Source: Paenibacillus sp. FSL R5-0766 (GTDB taxonomy: Bacteria > Bacillota > Bacilli > Paenibacillales > Paenibacillaceae). From it: DNA of 64,000 nucleotides. The stretch is from NCBI RefSeq assembly GCF_037971845.1, contig NZ_CP150227.1, positions 6,262,001 to 6,326,000 of the forward strand, in the 5' to 3' direction. The notes under the pieces are model-generated. The model was not told where the DNA came from. It ran no database searches and was given only the letters and a program-made list of their open reading frames with translations. Shown one piece after another: positions 36,843 to 44,790 of this stretch. The position numbers and the translations under genes were made by a program. How positions within the stretch are numbered: position 1 is the stretch's first letter; every line of letters starts with the position of its first letter.

Positions 36843-38024
36843 TCATCCTTTGCGGCCTAAATAGTTAATAATCTGCTGTGCAGGTACTCTGGCTTCCTGC
36901 TTCAGTTGGGTGATACCTTCTTCATGTTCCTTCAACCATTGTGAACGTTGATCTAGCAGTCCAACAACAGTCTTAGCGAGTTTGTCGCCGTCGAGTGTAT
37001 CCGTATTGCCTGCTGGTTCACTGTCCAGACGAAGCAGGAATTGATCGATTTTCGGATCATACGATATACCCACCGGAGGCACATATTGCGAAGCTGCATA
37101 GATCAGACTGTGCAGACGCATACCGATGACGAGATCACACTTGCTGACTTCCTCCAGCATAAGCTGAGGATCGGTCAAATCCTGTGTGATGCTAATCTCA
37201 CTGCCTTTGCTGGTCACATCACCGAGCATTTCCATAAGGAAACGTGATGCCTGTTCATCAACCGGCAAATGAAATGGCAGAAAACGCAAGTGCACGGCTC
37301 TTTTGGAGCACAGTTTTTTCAATCCTGCGGCAATAGCCGTAAGTTCCTTCCGGTCGGACTCCCAAAAACGTACCGATACGCCGATCACAGGAAGCTTGGT
37401 ATGTCCTCCAGTTGAAGGTTCCACTCGATTAGCTTGAGTAGCAGCATTTGCTGAGACAGCACCTGCGCCCCTCTCAACTTTTGTTTCAGGTAATGGCAAA
37501 CCCATTACGGGGTCAGGTACAACATGGATCTGATTCCACTGTAACCCGAGCCCACGCAGGTAGTCTGCAGATTGTTCATCCCGAACGGATACATAGGTGC
37601 AGGCCTTAAAGACCGATTTGATCATTGGATTAAAAATTTTACGATTCACAGGGCCGATCCCCTGTGCATAGATAAACGTTGGTTTTTTCAGCCACTGGGC
37701 CAGCTTGATTACACCCAGATAATAAGGAATGGATTTCAGTCCAGTTGCATCCTGCAATAGACTTCCTCCGCCACTGATTAACCCGTCGCTCTCCTTGAGT
37801 GCTTCACGGACTTCCTTCAATTTCATACGATGCACGGAGCGCACACCGTACATGGCGGTTGTCGACTCGGGATCACCCGAGAGAACAATCGGTTCAATGG
37901 TTATGTTCGACCTTTGGCTTTCCTCTTCCAGCGCTGTCAAAATCGACTTTAGCACCGCTTCGTCTCCGCTATTGCGGAATCCGTAATACCCCGAGATGAC
38001 TAACTTTTGAGAAGTGGTGACCAT
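36843..38024 (-). CDS. csaB: CsaB, polysaccharide pyruvyl transferase
   Basis: A 393-aa enzyme that adds a pyruvate ketal to the secondary cell wall polymer. SLH domains bind this modified polymer. The N-terminal signature is LVISGYYGFRNSGDEAVLKS; other family segments are GGGSLLQDATGLKS, YAQGIGPV, VRDEQSA and GMRLHSLIYAA. I place the start at the ATG at 38024 (MVTTSQKLVISG). An upstream in-frame start at 38054 is possible, and both overlap the end of the DUF5693 gene. A Thr/Ala-rich insertion near residues 170-195 is unlike typical CsaB. The pairing with three SLH-protein genes in this window makes its role in S-layer anchoring very likely. Confidence 0.94.
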   Translation of the reverse strand: MVTTSQKLVISGYYGFRNSGDEAVLKSILTALEEESQRSNITIEPIVLSGDPESTTAMYGVRSVHRMKLKEVREALKESDGLISGGGSLLQDATGLKSIPYYLGVIKLAQWLKKPTFIYAQGIGPVNRKIFNPMIKSVFKACTYVSVRDEQSADYLRGLGLQWNQIHVVPDPVMGLPLPETKVERGAGAVSANAATQANRVEPSTGGHTKLPVIGVSVRFWESDRKELTAIAAGLKKLCSKRAVHLRFLPFHLPVDEQASRFLMEMLGDVTSKGSEISITQDLTDPQLMLEEVSKCDLVIGMRLHSLIYAASQYVPPVGISYDPKIDQFLLRLDSEPAGNTDTLDGDKLAKTVVGLLDQRSQWLKEHEEGITQLKQEARVPAQQIINYLGRKG

Positions 38025-40021
38025 TTTTTCCAACATCCTTCCGCTACTTGCCACACACCCACAGCAATGATACCGAAGATTAAGCCAAGTCCCAATCCCA
38101 TCACTCCACGAATGAGTGACAATACAGCCGGCGTATGGATATGCGCGAACGTATCCACCATGGACAACTGTCCAATCGCTGCAATAATGAGCACAAAGAT
38201 GACTTTACGATATTTTAAAGCGGCGAACACGCCAACGATAAATAGCGGGTGTCCCAGCATAAATTCTTTGAATCTCGGACGTACACCGAACGTATCTTCC
38301 AACGTGGTACGAAGGAACATCTCGAATGGTGTTACTGAACCCGAGTTGCCTGTACGGCTCAAGTAATAGTATCCAACAACGGCAGCAACAAGTGCCAAAA
38401 CAACCATTAACACATTAATTGGCATACGAAGCATTTCTTTAATTTGCTTAATAGAGAACGAACCCGAACCACGATAAAACACAATATAGATCGCTACCAG
38501 TGCCATAGGTGCAAAGTGCAACAGACTCACGCCGCGGAACTGGTTAATAACCAGACTGTACGTAATGCTGTTAAGCAACGCGATGACAAAAGGTACCGCG
38601 AGGAATGACAGAATCGAAGTTCTTACATATAAAATTAATGTCTGCTTCAAACGACGACCCGCAGATGCGTCGGGTTGACGCTGTTGCTGATAGTTCACTG
38701 TACGAACGGCCAGCACCATCGCTATGGTCGGCGCGGCGATTGCCACAAGCAAGGCAATTCCTTGCTCCAGCAGCGTTGGTTTCAAGAGGAACAATCCTGC
38801 ACTGCCCACCAAAGCAACCACAAATGCGATCAAGGTCAGTAGTGGGATAAAATAAGAAACCATAAGTGCAATCATGGCAATTGCACCAACAAGAGCAACC
38901 AGCTTCGCATAACGCTGAATCGAGGAATCCTTAACTGTAAATGCTTCAGCTTGTCCAAGTTCAAATCCATGCTTCGCCATGCGTTCTACCGCATGTCCCG
39001 GCTCACCCAGGCTGTTGATCAGATTCTCAATTGGATCTGTAATCATAGCCTTTGCTGTATTCCGGCTTGGTGATGCATTCATATAGAGCATACGAATGTT
39101 ACGATCCTTGGTTGCGAGAACAAAACGGTCAGCAATGACATCAACGTCCAGATTGGCATCTCCATCGCTAAGCGAGTACAGACGCGTAACATTGTAGTCC
39201 GTTTTATAAGCAAGGGTCTGGAATCCAGACTGCGGTTTCTTCAAGTTCTCGATGGCTGCAAGACCAATATTATGCTTGTTCAGCAACTGTGCGAATTGGT
39301 CGAGGCTTTTCATCTCTGCATTATCATTGTACCCTTTCACAGCATCACCATCAAACAAGATGCGCTTTACGTCATTCTCTTCGAAGAAGGTAAGCAAGCG
39401 CTCCATCGATTCCTGGCTGTATGGCACACTGTCCGAGATCCGCGGCAAAATGTAGAAACCTTTATCACGCAGCATCTTCACGGCAACCGGATCGGGCTGC
39501 AAAGGCTGCATGTTGGCATTCTCCGGAGGAGTCTGCAATATTAAGCCGCTACGACCTTCATATTCCCATGGTACAACCGGAATCTGCCGATCAGCGAACG
39601 TTTGTTCAATAATAGGGGTATACGTCTGTGCGTTTTCCTCTGATGTAAATAACACATACGTGTAATTTGCATTAGAAGGGATCACATCTTTGGTCAAGTT
39701 CGCGAGATCCTGACCGTTATATACCATTAGTCGGCGTGTCTTTCTCAGCTCGTCCAATGTACTTTCGAACACAGCCATCGTTGTTACGCCTGCGTCTTTT
39801 AGACGAGTCAATTGTTCATTCATGAAATCTTGCGGATGTGCCTGATAAGCGGAGATATCCAGAAGACCCCGATAGTTGAAGACAAGCTCCACCTTTTTGG
39901 CAGAAGATTCTGTCTGCACCCGATCACTGATTACAGGGATGGACGCAACCAGACCGATGATAACGACGAGCCACAACCACTTCCGAGAAGCGTTATTCCA
40001 ATAAAGCCATTTTTGACGCAC
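38000..40021 (-). CDS. DUF5693-family polytopic membrane protein
   Basis: A 673-aa protein. I chose the GTG at 40021 because GAGGAGG lies 8 nt upstream. An N-terminal membrane anchor (WLWLVVIIGLVASIPVI) is followed by an extracytoplasmic domain of about 330 residues with a TIM-barrel-like flavour (LKDAGVTTMAVFESTL, RILFDGDAVKGY, NKHNIGLAAIENLKKP). The C-terminal half has about eight membrane helices. This architecture is DUF5693, a family I know to lie beside csaB in Paenibacillaceae. Its stop overlaps the csaB start by 25 bp, indicating translational coupling. A role in making or exporting the wall polymer is likely from context, but the biochemical activity is unknown. Palindromic element B lies just upstream. 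Confidence 0.85.
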   Translation of the reverse strand: MRQKWLYWNNASRKWLWLVVIIGLVASIPVISDRVQTESSAKKVELVFNYRGLLDISAYQAHPQDFMNEQLTRLKDAGVTTMAVFESTLDELRKTRRLMVYNGQDLANLTKDVIPSNANYTYVLFTSEENAQTYTPIIEQTFADRQIPVVPWEYEGRSGLILQTPPENANMQPLQPDPVAVKMLRDKGFYILPRISDSVPYSQESMERLLTFFEENDVKRILFDGDAVKGYNDNAEMKSLDQFAQLLNKHNIGLAAIENLKKPQSGFQTLAYKTDYNVTRLYSLSDGDANLDVDVIADRFVLATKDRNIRMLYMNASPSRNTAKAMITDPIENLINSLGEPGHAVERMAKHGFELGQAEAFTVKDSSIQRYAKLVALVGAIAMIALMVSYFIPLLTLIAFVVALVGSAGLFLLKPTLLEQGIALLVAIAAPTIAMVLAVRTVNYQQQRQPDASAGRRLKQTLILYVRTSILSFLAVPFVIALLNSITYSLVINQFRGVSLLHFAPMALVAIYIVFYRGSGSFSIKQIKEMLRMPINVLMVVLALVAAVVGYYYLSRTGNSGSVTPFEMFLRTTLEDTFGVRPRFKEFMLGHPLFIVGVFAALKYRKVIFVLIIAAIGQLSMVDTFAHIHTPAVLSLIRGVMGLGLGLIFGIIAVGVWQVAEGCWKKWSPLLKS

Positions 40022-40134
40022 TACATGTACCTCCTCAAGTGTTGGAACCAAATGCACGTTCAGCTCAAGTAATTCGTTCATATAACATTCATACAATAGG
40101 TTACAAACAGCTTGTGTCAACAAGCCCTCTTATA

Positions 40135-40340
40135 TGCTAGATAGATTGAAGTAAAGCATTATTTACACTTGCCACTTCGATGACAGAACAACCTTCCGAT
40201 CGCTGTTATCCCCCGATTTTTTTGATTCACTTTTAATAAAGGTGAAAATCTGGTGATAAAGGCGAACGTTTCACTTCTTCAGGTTATTTCTGCCCTCTAC
40301 GTTCTCGTGTAAATGTTCAGTTCAATCTATATAGATCCAT
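40135..40340 (+). repeat. Long palindromic interspersed element, copy B
   Basis: Core blocks: GATCGCTGTTATC (40198-40210) and GATAAAGGCGAACGTTTCAC (from 40255). The base pairs CAGAACAACCT (40184-40194) with AGGTTATTTCTG (40281-40292). The apical hairpin TTCACTTTT-AATA-AAAGGTGAA is unique to this copy. The outer arms pair ATTTACAC with GTGTAAAT and TAGATTGAA with TTCAATCTA. The element lies between the pgcA terminator and the DUF5693 gene. Confidence 0.85.
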
Positions 40341-40359
40341 CTGTAATATTATTTCAAAG

Positions 40360-40399
40360 AAAAACCCCTCCGCCAACCAACCTTACGGTGCGGAGAGGC
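40360..40399 (-). terminator. pgcA: pgcA terminator
   Basis: On the minus strand CCTCTCCGC pairs with GCGGAGGGG around a loop and is followed by five T. It lies 34 bp past the pgcA stop. Confidence 0.8.
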
Positions 40400-40432
40400 C
40401 TTCTCATGTTCTTGCTCATTGTTGCATTCGTA

Positions 40433-42154
40433 TTATTGTGCGTCTACACGCGACATCACTGTAGTCACCAGACGCTCGATCCGGCTTTCCGCATCTTCCA
40501 AATTCTCTCCACGCACGGCGAAGTATACTTTGATCTTCGGTTCTGTTCCTGAAGGACGCAAGCAGAACCATGAACCGTCTGCCAAAATGAACTTCAGTAC
40601 GTTCTCCTTCGGAAGACCGTCCAGACCAAGGGAGTAGTCCAGTACATCTTGTACCGCAATTCCCGCTACTTCTTGTGGTGGATTGGAACGCCAGTCCGTC
40701 ATTTTGGCTTGAATCTGAGCTACGCCGTCTTTGCCTTTCAGCGTACGGGACTCCAGCTTCTCCAGGAAGTATCCGAATTGGTTGTACAACTCTTGCAAGA
40801 CATCATACAGTGTCTTGCCTTGGCTCTTATAATAGGCAGCTGCTTCAGCAATCAGCATCGAGGCAAGGACAGCATCCTTGTCACGGGCATAGTTACCGGA
40901 AAGGTAGCCATAACTCTCTTCATATCCGAACAAGAATGTATGACTGCCTGTTGCTTCGAACTGGTTCATTTTTTCACCGATATATTTGAAGCCTGTCAGT
41001 GTGTTCATCACTTCTGCACCGTAATGTTCAGCAATAACAGCACCCATCTCACTTGTTACGATTGTTTTGACAACTGCACCGTTGCTTGGCAGTGTTCCTG
41101 TCTCTTGCAGGCGACTGAGCAGGTAATGTACCATAATGGCACCAGACTGGTTACCGGACAAGACGAAATATTTGCCATCATTGTCTTTCACCACAGCACC
41201 CATACGGTCTGCATCCGGATCTGTTCCGATCAGAATGTCAGCACCAACAGATTCCCCCAACTTCATTGCGAGGGTAAACGCTTCGCGTTCTTCCGGGTTA
41301 GGGGATTTCACGGTAGAGAACTCAGCATCCGGCTGTTCTTGTTCGGCTACAATATGCACTTGCTCGAATCCGATCTGCTCCAACACGCGACGTACAGGGA
41401 TGTTACCTGTTCCGTGTAGCGGTGTGTAAACGATTTTGAAATCACGGCCAATGCCGGATTGGATCAGTTCGCGACTGAGACTGCGACTTGCTACGGTATC
41501 CACAAATGCTTGATCTTGGTCTTCACCCAACCAGATCAAGAGCCCCTGAGCTTCTGCTTCTTCTTGCGTCAGTTTCTTCACGTCAGCTAGGGAAGGCACT
41601 TCCTGGATGTACTGAATGACTTTTTCCGCTTCATTCGGTACCAATTGACCGCCCTCATGATTGTATACTTTATATCCGTTGTATTCCGGTGGGTTATGGC
41701 TCGCTGTTACAACGATCCCTCCAGTTGCCTTCTGATGACGCACTGCAAATGACAACTCAGGAGTTGAACGCAGGGATGGGAACAGCTTGGCTACAATGCC
41801 GTTTCCAGCCAATACAAGCGCAGCATCCAGTGTGAATTCAGGTGAGAAATGACGGGAATCATGAGCAATGACAACAGAAGGTTTGCCTTCTTGGTCACCA
41901 TGCTGCTCAAGCAAATAACGCGCAAATCCTTGCGTTGCCCGACCTACCGTGTAACGGTTCATCCGGTTACTTCCGGCACCAATGACTCCGCGCAATCCAC
42001 CTGTACCAAACTCCAGGTTTCTGTAAAAACGTTCCTCCAGCTCTTTCGGCTGATCCTGCAAGTCACGAAGCTCCTGTTTCGTTGCTTCATCAATCGAAGC
42101 ATCCTCCAACCATTGCTGCAACGTCTCTGCTGCTGCTGTGCTTAACTGTTCCAT
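40433..42154 (-). CDS. pgcA: Phosphoglucomutase/phosphomannomutase (PgcA type)
   Basis: A 573-aa alpha-D-phosphohexomutase interconverting hexose 6- and 1-phosphates for wall-polymer and glycolipid precursors. All four family motifs are present: the phosphoserine loop with S152 (VVTASHNPPEYNGYKVY), the metal loop GTDPDADRMG, the sugar-specificity loop FGYEESYGYLSG and the phosphate-binding RPSGTEPKIKVYF. Length matches B. subtilis PgcA. GGAAGGGG precedes the ATG. It is flanked by its own terminator. Its product feeds UDP-glucose synthesis, so it fits the neighbouring glycopolymer genes, but it appears to be transcribed on its own. Confidence 0.95.
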   Translation of the reverse strand: MEQLSTAAAETLQQWLEDASIDEATKQELRDLQDQPKELEERFYRNLEFGTGGLRGVIGAGSNRMNRYTVGRATQGFARYLLEQHGDQEGKPSVVIAHDSRHFSPEFTLDAALVLAGNGIVAKLFPSLRSTPELSFAVRHQKATGGIVVTASHNPPEYNGYKVYNHEGGQLVPNEAEKVIQYIQEVPSLADVKKLTQEEAEAQGLLIWLGEDQDQAFVDTVASRSLSRELIQSGIGRDFKIVYTPLHGTGNIPVRRVLEQIGFEQVHIVAEQEQPDAEFSTVKSPNPEEREAFTLAMKLGESVGADILIGTDPDADRMGAVVKDNDGKYFVLSGNQSGAIMVHYLLSRLQETGTLPSNGAVVKTIVTSEMGAVIAEHYGAEVMNTLTGFKYIGEKMNQFEATGSHTFLFGYEESYGYLSGNYARDKDAVLASMLIAEAAAYYKSQGKTLYDVLQELYNQFGYFLEKLESRTLKGKDGVAQIQAKMTDWRSNPPQEVAGIAVQDVLDYSLGLDGLPKENVLKFILADGSWFCLRPSGTEPKIKVYFAVRGENLEDAESRIERLVTTVMSRVDAQ

Positions 42155-42265
42155 TCCGATAAACCCCTTCCGTCTATATAAATTCAGGTGTGCTGAGTTA
42201 CTTCAGCATCTTGCATCATTCGGTCCGTCTACGTTCCTGCATGATGTCAATGCTCACGTATGTAA

Positions 42266-42697
42266 TCAGCTTGGGTCAGACAGTGCAAACATAATCTCGC
42301 CTTCAGCGACCACTTTGTCATTCACTCGGGCAGTTGCTTTACCTTTACCAATAGAACCCTTCAGACGTGTAATCTCCACTTCCAGAATCAACGTATCTCC
42401 GGGCACAACTTGTCCACGGAATCGGAAGTTGTCCAATCCCGCCAAAAAGCCGATTTTTCCTTTGTTGCCTTCCAAATTCAGAATGGCTACCGCACCAACT
42501 TGAGCTAGTGCTTCTGTAATCAGTACACCCGGCATTACCGGATACTCTGGGAAATGACCAATGAAGAAAGGTTCGTTAATGGTTACGTTTTTCAAACCAA
42601 CGGCACGTTTGCCATCCTCAATCTCTAGAATCTTGTCCACCAGCAGAAACGGGGGGCGGTGCGGGATGATTTCTTGAATCTGTTTGATATCGAGCAC
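42266..42697 (-). CDS. fabZ: 3-hydroxyacyl-ACP dehydratase FabZ
   Basis: A 143-aa hot-dog-fold enzyme that dehydrates beta-hydroxyacyl-ACP in fatty acid elongation. The catalytic pair is H48 ([11 protein letters not shown]) and E62 ([11 protein letters not shown]). The start is GTG at 42697, with GGAG 8 nt upstream, giving [17 protein letters not shown] as expected for the family. An in-frame extension to 42946 exists only because palindromic element C happens to be open there; it should not be annotated as protein. Next to flhP it keeps the B. subtilis order mbl-flhO-flhP-fabZ. Confidence 0.96.
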   Translation of the reverse strand: MLDIKQIQEIIPHRPPFLLVDKILEIEDGKRAVGLKNVTINEPFFIGHFPEYPVMPGVLITEALAQVGAVAILNLEGNKGKIGFLAGLDNFRFRGQVVPGDTLILEVEITRLKGSIGKGKATARVNDKVVAEGEIMFALSDPS

Positions 42698-42719
42698 AGT
42701 GTAATCTCCTCTCGGGATG

Positions 42720-42951
42720 TTTATATGAGCGTTCTTCATCATGGATTGACTCTTAGCGCTACGGTGGTCGTTACGGTTACGGATCGTCCCTCTGATCGCT
42801 GTTGTCTCCGAATTTTTTTGATCAACCTCAGAGAGGTCAAAATTCGGTGACAAAGGCGAGCGCTTCGCTTCTTCTGAACGATTCCGTTCCCTCCACTTAC
42901 TTCGGTGCTGCAAGGTCAACCCCCACATGACAAAGTCGAAGCTCATATAAA
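42720..42951 (+). repeat. Long palindromic interspersed element, copy C, abutting the fabZ ribosome site
   Basis: This is the longest copy. The ends pair TTTATATGAGC (from 42720) with GCTCATATAAA. Core blocks are GATCGCTGTTGTC (42794-42806) and GACAAAGGCGAGCGCTTCGC (from 42849). Here the middle stem is TTGTC/GACAA instead of TTATC/GATAA, a compensatory change. The stem continues as CCGAATTTT/AAAATTCGG. The outer base is ACGGATCG paired with CGATTCCGT instead of the CAGAA/TTCTG pair of copies A and B. Element C ends about 11 bp upstream of the fabZ Shine-Dalgarno. Confidence 0.88.
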
Positions 42952-43133
42952 AGGTTTTTAATTTTTAAATTTTGTATGGAAAGCATATTTTCGGTTAACA
43001 CTAGTTATATCCTTCATGACTGCAGTAGTGAAGGTTAAGATAAGGGGTCTCTCTTCGCGATGACGAATGTCTTTCGCAGGGGAGGCCTCTTTTGTGACGT
43101 CAAACGTCATCCATCATTATACTGTTTTCAACG
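42952..43133. other. Intergenic region upstream of element C
   Basis: It contains no gene. A perfect TGACGT-CAA-ACGTCA hairpin lies near 43095-43109, and an imperfect inverted repeat (GGGGTCTC with GAGGCCTC) lies around 43045-43090. A fabZ promoter is expected here but was not identified. Confidence 0.4.
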
Positions 43134-43167
43134 TCAAAAAGAAAACTCCTGCCTGCGCAGGAGTTTT
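43134..43167 (-). terminator. Terminator after the EpuA-like gene
   Basis: AAAACTCCTG (43142-43151) pairs with CAGGAGTTTT (43158-43167). On the minus strand it is followed by a C and five T. It lies 15 bp past the stop of the gene at 43183 and separates it from fabZ. Confidence 0.85.
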
Positions 43168-43182
43168 CACTTAACTCGTACA

Positions 43183-43407
43183 TTATGGAGCGAACACCAG
43201 ATTATATACATGTTCCCATGTACTCCATTGCCATACGGAACCGATATCCTGTTTGCCCAGTACCACATATCCAGCTACCATTCCGCCAGCGAGGGCAAGA
43301 ACAAGCAGGACCGGAACCAGGAACCATCTTGCGATGCGCCATCCACTCTTCTTCTTCTTGACTTCCTTCTTCTCCGGCTTACTGTTCTGCTGCTGTGTTT
43401 CTGTCAT
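43183..43407 (-). CDS. EpuA-like small membrane protein (annotated in some genomes as RNA polymerase subunit beta)
   Basis: A 74-aa single-pass protein. The ATG at 43407 has AAAGG 8 nt upstream. A lysine-rich cytoplasmic head (EKKEVKKKKSGWRIARWF) is followed by one membrane helix (LVPVLLVLALAGGMVAGYVV) and a short outer tail (GKQDIGSVWQWSTWEHVYNL). This is the layout of the EpuA family (PF11772), which is often mislabelled as DNA-directed RNA polymerase subunit beta because it sits near rpoB in some species. Its start lies 13 bp past the flhP stop, so it is probably cotranscribed with flhP. The function is unknown. Confidence 0.8.
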   Translation of the reverse strand: MTETQQQNSKPEKKEVKKKKSGWRIARWFLVPVLLVLALAGGMVAGYVVLGKQDIGSVWQWSTWEHVYNLVFAP

Positions 43408-43419
43408 CACATTCACCTT

Positions 43420-44259
43420 TTACGCTCTCATATTGTTGGCAAGACCCAACATGGAATCACTTGAAGTTAGCGCCTTTGCCGCCAGCTGATATGTCCGCTG
43501 TCCTTGTATAAGCAAAGACATCTCCTGTGTCAGATCCACATTGGACTGCTCCAGAAATCCTGGACGGATCAAGGCAGCTGCCTGACGTGTAGCTGCATTA
43601 GCGCCAAATACATCATCTTCGGTCAATCCCGCATCCAGACCAAACAGGTTATCCGCATACTGTACCAGCCCCTCAGGGCGTTCAATGTCTACCACTTGCA
43701 GCTGTGCTCCAATGGTTGCGTTTGCCTCATTACCGCGTCGGATTAACAGGTTGCCATTTTCATCAAAAGCAACTTTGCTATTATTCGGTGCCGTAATACG
43801 ATTGCCTTGACGATCCAGGGCAAAGTGGCCTTCGCCATTAACCATCACCATCAGATCAGGTGAATTCGGAGTAGGCTTAGGTCTTGTATCGGGTACAAAA
43901 TGAAATGCACCCTGCCGTGTCCACATTTTCTCCCCATTCGCTTCAACTGCAAACATCGCATTTCCCTCAATGGCCAGATCGGTCGGAAGGCCAGTCTCGT
44001 TCAATGGGCCTTGAGACATATCCTTCGTTACATCTGCCAAACGAGCACCAAAACCGAGGTTATATCCCATCGGTGTGGAACGTCCATCCAGTTTGTACTT
44101 GTCCGGTTGTTGTTGCACTCGGGTCAGCACATCCTCGAAGGCCGCTTGCTTGCTCTTATAGCCTGCCGTATTCACGTTGGCAATATTATCGGAAATGACA
44201 TCCAGACGCTGCTGAATGGCAGTCATGGACACCTTGGCACTAATCATGGAATTATTCAT
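43420..44259 (-). CDS. flhP: FlhP, flagellar basal-body rod/hook protein
   Basis: A 279-aa protein of the FlgG/FlgF family, exported by the flagellar type III system. The N-terminal rod motif is present (ISDNIANVNTAGYKSK). The central domain has TDLAIEGNAMFAVEANGEKMW, and the C-terminal domain ends with NVDLTQEMSLLIQGQRTYQ ... KALTSSDSMLGLANN, the usual D0 helices. Next to mbl and flhO it matches B. subtilis FlhP. GGGAGGG lies 10 nt upstream of the ATG and is part of an unusual set of repeated complementary sequences (see 44260-44319). A 530-bp gap separates it from flhO, unlike the tight flhO-flhP spacing in B. subtilis. Confidence 0.93.
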   Translation of the reverse strand: MNNSMISAKVSMTAIQQRLDVISDNIANVNTAGYKSKQAAFEDVLTRVQQQPDKYKLDGRSTPMGYNLGFGARLADVTKDMSQGPLNETGLPTDLAIEGNAMFAVEANGEKMWTRQGAFHFVPDTRPKPTPNSPDLMVMVNGEGHFALDRQGNRITAPNNSKVAFDENGNLLIRRGNEANATIGAQLQVVDIERPEGLVQYADNLFGLDAGLTEDDVFGANAATRQAAALIRPGFLEQSNVDLTQEMSLLIQGQRTYQLAAKALTSSDSMLGLANNMRA

Positions 44260-44319
44260 TGATGGTATACCCTCCCTTGTGTCCTGTCCACCCTCCCAAA
44301 CCCTCCCTAGTAGGGAGGG
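44260..44319 (-). promoter_or_regulatory. Possible RNA switch over the flhP ribosome site
   Basis: In the mRNA one CCCTCCC (plus-strand 44313-44319) is followed by three GGGAGGG copies (44301-44307, 44291-44297 and 44270-44276). The last is the flhP Shine-Dalgarno. The first pair forms a tight hairpin around TACTA. The CCCTCCC could instead pair with the ribosome site. Confidence 0.45.
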
Positions 44320-44416
44320 CCCCAGATGGCGATGCCCTCTGGACTCCCGAAACAGGCGGATTAGGTAAGTGGGGTACGATCTTGCTAAGTGGCGGTGGTG
44401 TATGTGCGCCGCGACT

Positions 44417-44467
44417 GCCGTGCTATGATTCCCGCCATAGTTTCACATGGCTGAATCATAGCACGGC
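44417..44467. repeat. Perfect 15-bp inverted repeat between flhO and flhP
   Basis: GCCGTGCTATGATTC (44417-44431) pairs exactly with GAATCATAGCACGGC (44453-44467). Inside the 21-nt loop GCCAT and ATGGC can pair as well. No T-tract follows on either strand, so it is not an ordinary terminator. Confidence 0.85.
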
Positions 44468-44488
44468 ACGCTCTTTATGCGGCGTGTA

Positions 44489-44775
44489 GCTCCGCGTGGT
44501 CTCTTCCCTGCTTTGCTTCGCAAAGGGCTGTCGAGACCGTCGCTTCGCTTAGGTACTGTCACGCATTCCTCGCATAAACTCGGCTGCGTTTAGGTTCTAG
44601 CGCTCCGCGAGGTCTCTCCTTGCTTTGCTTCGCAAAGGGCTGTCGAGACCGTCGCTTCGCTCAGGTACTGCTACGCATTCCTCGCATAGCCCGGATGCCT
44701 CTAGGATCTTGTGCTTCGCGTGAGCCTCTCTGCTTTGCTGCGCAAAGGGCGTTTGGCTCTCCGCTGCGCGTTTAT
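44489..44775. repeat. GC-rich tandem repeat, about 2.5 units of 112 bp
   Basis: Units start near 44489, 44601 and 44713; the third is partial. Each carries a nested hairpin: GGTCTC ... CTTTGC-TTC-GCAAAG ... GAGACC in units 1 (44498-44538) and 2 (44611-44650). In unit 3 the outer pair is GAGCC/GGCTC (44722-44726 with 44755-44759) and the inner one is CTTTGCTGCGCAAAG. No ORF with a ribosome site crosses it. Confidence 0.85.
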
Positions 44776-44790
44776 ATTTAAACGTCGGCG

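Noticed and set aside
42698..42946. An N-terminal extension of FabZ
   Set aside because: The extra residues are encoded by palindromic element C. The GTG at 42697 has a proper ribosome site and matches the family start.
44489..44775. Tandem repeats considered as a CRISPR array
   Set aside because: The whole 112-bp unit is repeated and there are no unique spacers between short direct repeats. No cas gene is nearby.
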